Positions 14,748 through 17,288 of a stretch of DNA of 17,288 bases are shown here, in pieces. Source of the stretch: Prevotella sp. UBA4339. Lineage in GTDB: Bacteria > Bacteroidota > Bacteroidia > Bacteroidales > Bacteroidaceae. Both the position numbers and the translations under genes were made by a program. The stretch spans positions 1 to 17,288 of the forward strand of contig DGTJ01000024.1 of assembly GCA_002393725.1 (NCBI GenBank), written 5' to 3'. The notes beneath the pieces are model-generated. The model worked only from the letters and a program-made list of their open reading frames with translations, was not told the DNA's origin and ran no database searches. Position 1 is the first letter of the stretch, and the number at the start of each line of letters is the position of its first letter.

Positions 14748-15191
14748 TTATTTAATCCTTTTTGACAATACATTAACAATATCTTCGTTTGTTACATATC
14801 TATATATTTGCGGAGGTTGGAAACTGGGATCAACTCTCCTCAATTCTTCCAATCCAATCGGCATTACAGATTTAATCATATCAAATTCTATGCCAATAGC
14901 TTTGTGATAGCCATCATAATAAGAGAAATAGCTCTGTTCATTAATACCCAAACGATTTGAGTAGTTTTCCCATAAACACTTAGGGGTACATTCTATTATT
15001 GTCTTTACCTTTCCAAAACCAAGTACCGCCTTAACTGGGGCAGATGCATATATGATGACATAATCCCCTTGCTGGACATTAGGCTTCATCTTTCTCAGTT
15101 CAATGTCCTTTTTACCAGAAATAAGTTTCTTTGCGTATTCTGGCTTAACTGCAATAAACAGGTATTTGCGTTTTATTTTTGTTCTTTCCAT
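14748..15191 (-). CDS. ASCH-domain (PUA-like) protein
   Basis: A 147-residue single-domain protein. The ASCH signature is clear: FIAVKPEYAKKLISGKKDIE (12-31) ending in LRK, followed by GDYVIIYASAP (42-52), VLGFGKV (56-62), CLWENY (72-77) and PPQIYRYV (126-133). ASCH folds are related to PUA and bind RNA or modified nucleotides. E. coli YqfB, an ASCH protein, is an N4-acetylcytidine amidohydrolase using a Lys and a Thr in this same loop; here Lys28 is kept but the Thr position is Glu31, so the same chemistry is doubtful. Its start lies inside the end of the upstream GNAT-PIN gene (19-nt overlap), implying coupled translation and joint function. Confidence 0.85.
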   Translation of the reverse strand: MERTKIKRKYLFIAVKPEYAKKLISGKKDIELRKMKPNVQQGDYVIIYASAPVKAVLGFGKVKTIIECTPKCLWENYSNRLGINEQSYFSYYDGYHKAIGIEFDMIKSVMPIGLEELRRVDPSFQPPQIYRYVTNEDIVNVLSKRIK

Positions 15192-17221
15192 CTCCCTAAT
15201 TGATAAAGTTGAAAATATATAGTGTCGTTTATCTCAACTGGAGAAGCAAAAGTATTTCTTTTGCGTCCGTTAGCGATAAAGATTTCTTGAATTTTAGCAA
15301 ATGAAATAGGATATTCAAAGACCTCTGTATGGCAGAACTTTAATGCCCTAATATCTGTATTTATATCACTACCACATAATTTGTAAATGTCTTTCCATTC
15401 ATAAATGCCATATCGCCTGTTTACATGAAAAAGATCTTTGGGCTTTCCTGTCATCACTTCTGTAAGATATGAAGAAGCTACAATCGATTTTGCGTGAGAA
15501 TAACGTACATCTTTTCCACTTACATACCATAATATACGAGCAGGATATTTTTCCGTAATAGGCTTCGTGTGGCGATAATAGACATTCTCAAAACTCCACA
15601 GTTTTTCTGGATTAGCGCCAAATAAATCTTCGCCAGCAATAGCCAAATCAAACAACTGTCCAGCCCAATACGGCTTTATTGGTACAATGTATGTAGGAAT
15701 ATTCAATCCTTTTATCTTTAATGGGAATAACTTCCTTTCAACTGCCAAAAGTAATCTGTCGTTATTTTCAACAGTTATTGACGGATATGACTGATGGATT
15801 ATATTTGATACTTCTTCTTTGGCAACGATAATGTTATATACAAACTTAATATATATATCATTCTGCAGTACAAATCCAAATTTGTCCAGGATATCCTTCT
15901 GATTATCTGTTATATATTTCTCTCCGAAAACGATTCTTTTCTTCTCACCCTTAAGAATCCTTTTCATAATCTCAGAAATAATTTGGAAGAACAGAGCGTT
16001 GCAAATATCTTTGTCACAGATACGCAATAATTCTATATCTATCGACTCTTCCTTTTCTGTTATCCCATAAAATGCAATCGTATCACCATGTCGTTTTAGA
16101 ACATAAAGTTTTCCTTCGCTTTTGTTTATCAGTTCTGATACTAATGCACTAAAAGTAGGTTTGTCCTCACCATCTTTTTGCATCCAAAATCTATTAACAC
16201 ACATAGATAGTTCCTGAGGACTTAGTTTAGAGACAGAATCAGAAGCAATACCTATCAACTGATTGGGGAGATACTCTTCCCCATGTAGGAGTTGGTCAAC
16301 CTGCATAATAAACTCTTGAGGGTTGTATATTTGTAGCGAGTATTGTTTTTCTATGATATCCCTTTTATTAATTAATCCCTCATCGTAAGTTATAAAATAA
16401 GGTGTTTGAGAAACAATGCATGATGCAATCTGTTTCCTGTCAGATAAATCGTTATCTGATTTCCCGCTGATTATTTGCTCCAAGTCTTTTACGACTTTCT
16501 TTTGTTTCTCCACATCAACCTTAAGTTGAGTAAACGAAGACAGAAGTGCCCGCGTCTTTGCTGCACGTTGTAGATTCTCATCTCGGTCTATTTCATTAAA
16601 TGCTTCTGGAGCAAAGCACAATTCAGCCTCGTCTATCAACCAGTCTGCCAATAGCCCCCGAGGGTCTTCTTGCGGACTCACATAATCTGCATTTTCTGAC
16701 TCTCGCAGTTTAACGATAATATTCATATCCAGCAAAGCCTTCACCTTAGAAGTTAATGCTACAGAGAATAAGTCTGGCTGATTAAAGTCATACCACCACC
16801 TATTCAGATAATTCACTTCATAACTTCTACTCCTGACCTTTTCGCGTGGAACGAATCCGAAATCTCTCCATACAGAAGACGCATAATCAAAATCAGTCCT
16901 GCAACTAAGCGAAATACCTCTATAAACTTTTTCGTATTTGCTTTTGAGAGCATTCAATAAATCAGTTGAAATGCCCTTTCCTCTGTACTCTTCACTTACA
17001 CACAAATGAACAATACTAATCCGAGAAAAGCGAGAAACAACACGAAACATCAAATAGCCAGCCAGTGTTTTACCATCATGTGCAATAATAATGCACTTAT
17101 TCCTTGCATGATCTTCAAAGCCACCTTCGGGCATAAATCCTAATGTGGCTGAGTTCTTTCTTCCCAGTGCTTTCACATCTTCGAAGAAACCATTTCTGCT
17201 GTCAATGAATTCTATCGTCAT
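15173..17221 (-). CDS. GNAT-PIN-PUA/ASCH-like multidomain protein
   Basis: A 682-residue fusion. (1) GNAT acetyltransferase, about 1-145, with the acetyl-CoA loop EEYRGKGISTDLL (77-89) and FGFVPREKVRSRSYEV. (2) PIN-like nuclease fold, about 160-310, with acidic residues at Asp165 (LLDMNIIVKL), Glu206/Glu210, Asp261 (SDRKQIASC) and Asp280 (FITYDEGLI). (3) A degenerate GNAT-like region, about 335-460, ending LDKFGFVLQNDIYIKFV without a clear acetyl-CoA loop. (4) A C-terminal PUA/ASCH-like region, about 500-682 (ARILWYVSG, LKFCHTEVFEYPIS). The frame is A+T-rich relative to the left half of the window. GNAT and PIN domains are each known as tRNA-targeting toxins; the substrate here is unknown. 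Domains 1 and 2 are confident, 3 and 4 tentative. Confidence 0.82.
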   Translation of the reverse strand: MTIEFIDSRNGFFEDVKALGRKNSATLGFMPEGGFEDHARNKCIIIAHDGKTLAGYLMFRVVSRFSRISIVHLCVSEEYRGKGISTDLLNALKSKYEKVYRGISLSCRTDFDYASSVWRDFGFVPREKVRSRSYEVNYLNRWWYDFNQPDLFSVALTSKVKALLDMNIIVKLRESENADYVSPQEDPRGLLADWLIDEAELCFAPEAFNEIDRDENLQRAAKTRALLSSFTQLKVDVEKQKKVVKDLEQIISGKSDNDLSDRKQIASCIVSQTPYFITYDEGLINKRDIIEKQYSLQIYNPQEFIMQVDQLLHGEEYLPNQLIGIASDSVSKLSPQELSMCVNRFWMQKDGEDKPTFSALVSELINKSEGKLYVLKRHGDTIAFYGITEKEESIDIELLRICDKDICNALFFQIISEIMKRILKGEKKRIVFGEKYITDNQKDILDKFGFVLQNDIYIKFVYNIIVAKEEVSNIIHQSYPSITVENNDRLLLAVERKLFPLKIKGLNIPTYIVPIKPYWAGQLFDLAIAGEDLFGANPEKLWSFENVYYRHTKPITEKYPARILWYVSGKDVRYSHAKSIVASSYLTEVMTGKPKDLFHVNRRYGIYEWKDIYKLCGSDINTDIRALKFCHTEVFEYPISFAKIQEIFIANGRKRNTFASPVEINDTIYFQLYQLGRWKEQK

Positions 17222-17241
17222 TTATTCCCTATCTCTTTTTG

Positions 17242-17276
17242 AGTTACCCACTAAGTATATTGTAGTTACCCACTAA
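17242..17276. repeat. Two 13-bp direct repeats AGTTACCCACTAA, 22 bp apart
   Basis: Copies lie at 17242-17254 and 17264-17276, start to start exactly 22 bp (two helical turns), 21 bp upstream of the GNAT-PIN start codon. On the transcribed strand they read TTAGTGGGTAACT. This spacing suits a regulator binding one face of the DNA. No TAnnTTTG is seen here, and the window ends before any further copies could be checked. Confidence 0.7.
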
Positions 17277-17288
17277 CTGTTGAGAGTT

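Noticed and set aside
17242..17276. Start of a CRISPR array at the right edge
   Set aside because: Only two 13-bp copies with a 9-bp spacer are seen, too short for a repeat-spacer unit.

Overview
The window looks like a chromosomal segment of a Bacteroidales bacterium, most likely Prevotella-like. The evidence is several exact copies of the Bacteroidetes -7 promoter element TAnnTTTG (usually as TACCTTTG), weak or absent Shine-Dalgarno sequences, a succinate-type CoA-transferase, a PAP2/AUR1-type membrane enzyme of the kind used in sphingolipid headgroup transfer, and proteins typical of that order. I cannot name a species.

Positions 1-11340 are ordinary, moderately G+C-rich chromosome. A papain-like putative lipoprotein (70-867, +) converges on cysS (920-2428, -), which shares one base with the upstream CoA-transferase gene (2428-3933, -). 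Next come a hemolysin III/PAQR membrane protein (4032-4718, -) and RNase R (4724-6934, -) in one operon. Divergent from rnr is an SDR-type epimerase/dehydratase (7041-8036, +) followed by a PAP2/AUR1-like membrane protein (8062-9033, +). Then come greA (9173-9640, +), with a long leader carrying a hairpin and a short ORF, and a HIT-family hydrolase (9673-10071, +). The HIT gene meets mannose-1-phosphate guanylyltransferase (10092-11180, -) at a two-way terminator that contains both stop codons. A tRNA-Leu(CAA) with its own promoter and terminator lies at 11341-11422.

Positions 11495-17288 look accessory. All six genes are on the minus strand, and the far end (about 14750-17221) is by eye clearly more A+T-rich than the housekeeping half. 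In transcription order the genes are: a 682-residue GNAT-PIN-(degenerate GNAT)-PUA/ASCH-like fusion; an ASCH-domain protein overlapping it by 19 nt; a 102-residue unknown protein; an intact AlbA_2 (Schlafen-type)/GHKL-ATPase protein with a tandem-repeat linker; a second AlbA_2-family protein that seems to have lost its whole ATPase core by an in-frame deletion; and a small XRE-type HTH protein. Two 13-bp direct repeats spaced exactly 22 bp lie upstream of the first gene.

The candidate new system is this last operon. It combines an acetyltransferase, a PIN nuclease fold, ASCH/PUA-like RNA-binding folds and a Schlafen-type nucleic-acid ATPase, which together suggest RNA- or tRNA-directed defence or toxin activity. 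The domain calls rest on visible motifs. The functional reading is inference.
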